Of a DNA stretch of 15,602 nucleotides, positions 15,439 through 15,602 are shown piece after piece. A model generated the notes under the pieces. The model searched no databases, was not told where the DNA came from, and saw only the letters and a program-made list of their open reading frames with translations. The DNA is from Pseudomonadota bacterium (GTDB lineage Bacteria; Pseudomonadota; Gammaproteobacteria; Burkholderiales; Burkholderiaceae_D): positions 1 to 15,602 of the forward strand of contig JAEWEK010000162.1 of assembly GCA_023389425.1 (NCBI GenBank), written 5' to 3'. How positions within the stretch are numbered: position 1 is the stretch's first letter; every line of letters starts with the position of its first letter. The position numbers and the translations under genes were made by a program.

Positions 15439-15467
15439 ACGGGCCCCTTTGGGGCCCGTTTCATTTG
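15439..15467 (+). terminator. Intrinsic terminator after tRNA-Cys
   Basis: A perfect 9-bp stem, ACGGGCCCC/GGGGCCCGT (15439-15447 and 15451-15459), with a TTT loop, followed by a T-rich tail TTTCATTT. It closes the tRNA cluster. Confidence 0.75.
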
Positions 15468-15602
15468 GTGTTCACACCTCCGAAAAGTAAGGCGCACCTT
15501 TCCCTGAAACGGCCTGCCAGACCGCTGATAGCCACTGTTGGCATCTCCGGGACGTGGCACATGATGACCCATCATTGGTAGCGTCTACACCCGGCCGTAC
15601 GG

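Noticed and set aside
15302..15490. A 62-codon open frame across tRNA-Cys
   Set aside because: It runs through the tRNA gene and the following terminator; the structured RNA explains the sequence.
15561..15575. Perfect inverted repeat ATGATG-ACC-CATCAT near the window end
   Set aside because: Too short and isolated to assign a function, and the downstream gene is outside the window.

Overview
This window is GC-rich chromosomal DNA from a betaproteobacterium. Gene order and protein flavour (acpP-fabF-rpoE-rseA-mucD/degP-lepA-lepB-rnc-era-recO-pdxJ-acpS-uvrC-pgsA-tRNA) point to Burkholderiales, most likely Oxalobacteraceae of the Massilia type. The taxon is inferred from synteny, not from a database search. 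Every protein gene lies on the + strand. No mobile element, CRISPR array or phage gene is visible.

Layout: (1) 25-1535, end of a fatty-acid synthesis cluster (acpP, then fabF from a TTG start), closed by two hairpins. (2) 1634-4964, an envelope-stress module: a small two-TM YgfX-like protein, sigma-E (rpoE) behind a near-consensus sigma-E promoter, a short RseA-like anti-sigma factor, a periplasmic Do-type protease, and an overlapping glutaredoxin-like gene. The RseA lacks a membrane segment and no rseB follows. (3) 4965-5390, a 426-bp gap with a long REP-like inverted repeat, then a leader holding a strong terminator-like hairpin and a 55-codon ORF whose stop overlaps the lepA start. (4) 5391-14198, a tightly packed run: lepA, lepB, DUF4845 gene, rnc, era, recO, pdxJ, acpS, uvrC, with stop/start overlaps at four junctions. 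(5) 14199-14379, a spacer with a degenerate copy of the REP-like sequence, then pgsA. (6) 14975-15467, a tRNA cluster (Gly-GCC, Gly-GCC, Cys-GCA) behind a consensus sigma-70 promoter, with terminators after the second Gly and after the Cys tRNA. I see no supported feature in 15468-15602.

Together the genes serve lipid synthesis (AcpP, FabF, AcpS, PgsA), envelope quality control (RpoE, RseA, DegP/MucD), protein export and membrane biogenesis (LepB, DUF4845), translation and RNA maturation (LepA, RNase III, Era, tRNAs), DNA repair (RecO, UvrC) and vitamin B6 synthesis (PdxJ). AcpS makes holo-AcpP, so the two ends of the window are linked functionally. I did not find a new multi-gene system. The most unusual points are the reduced sigma-E control module and the lepA leader.
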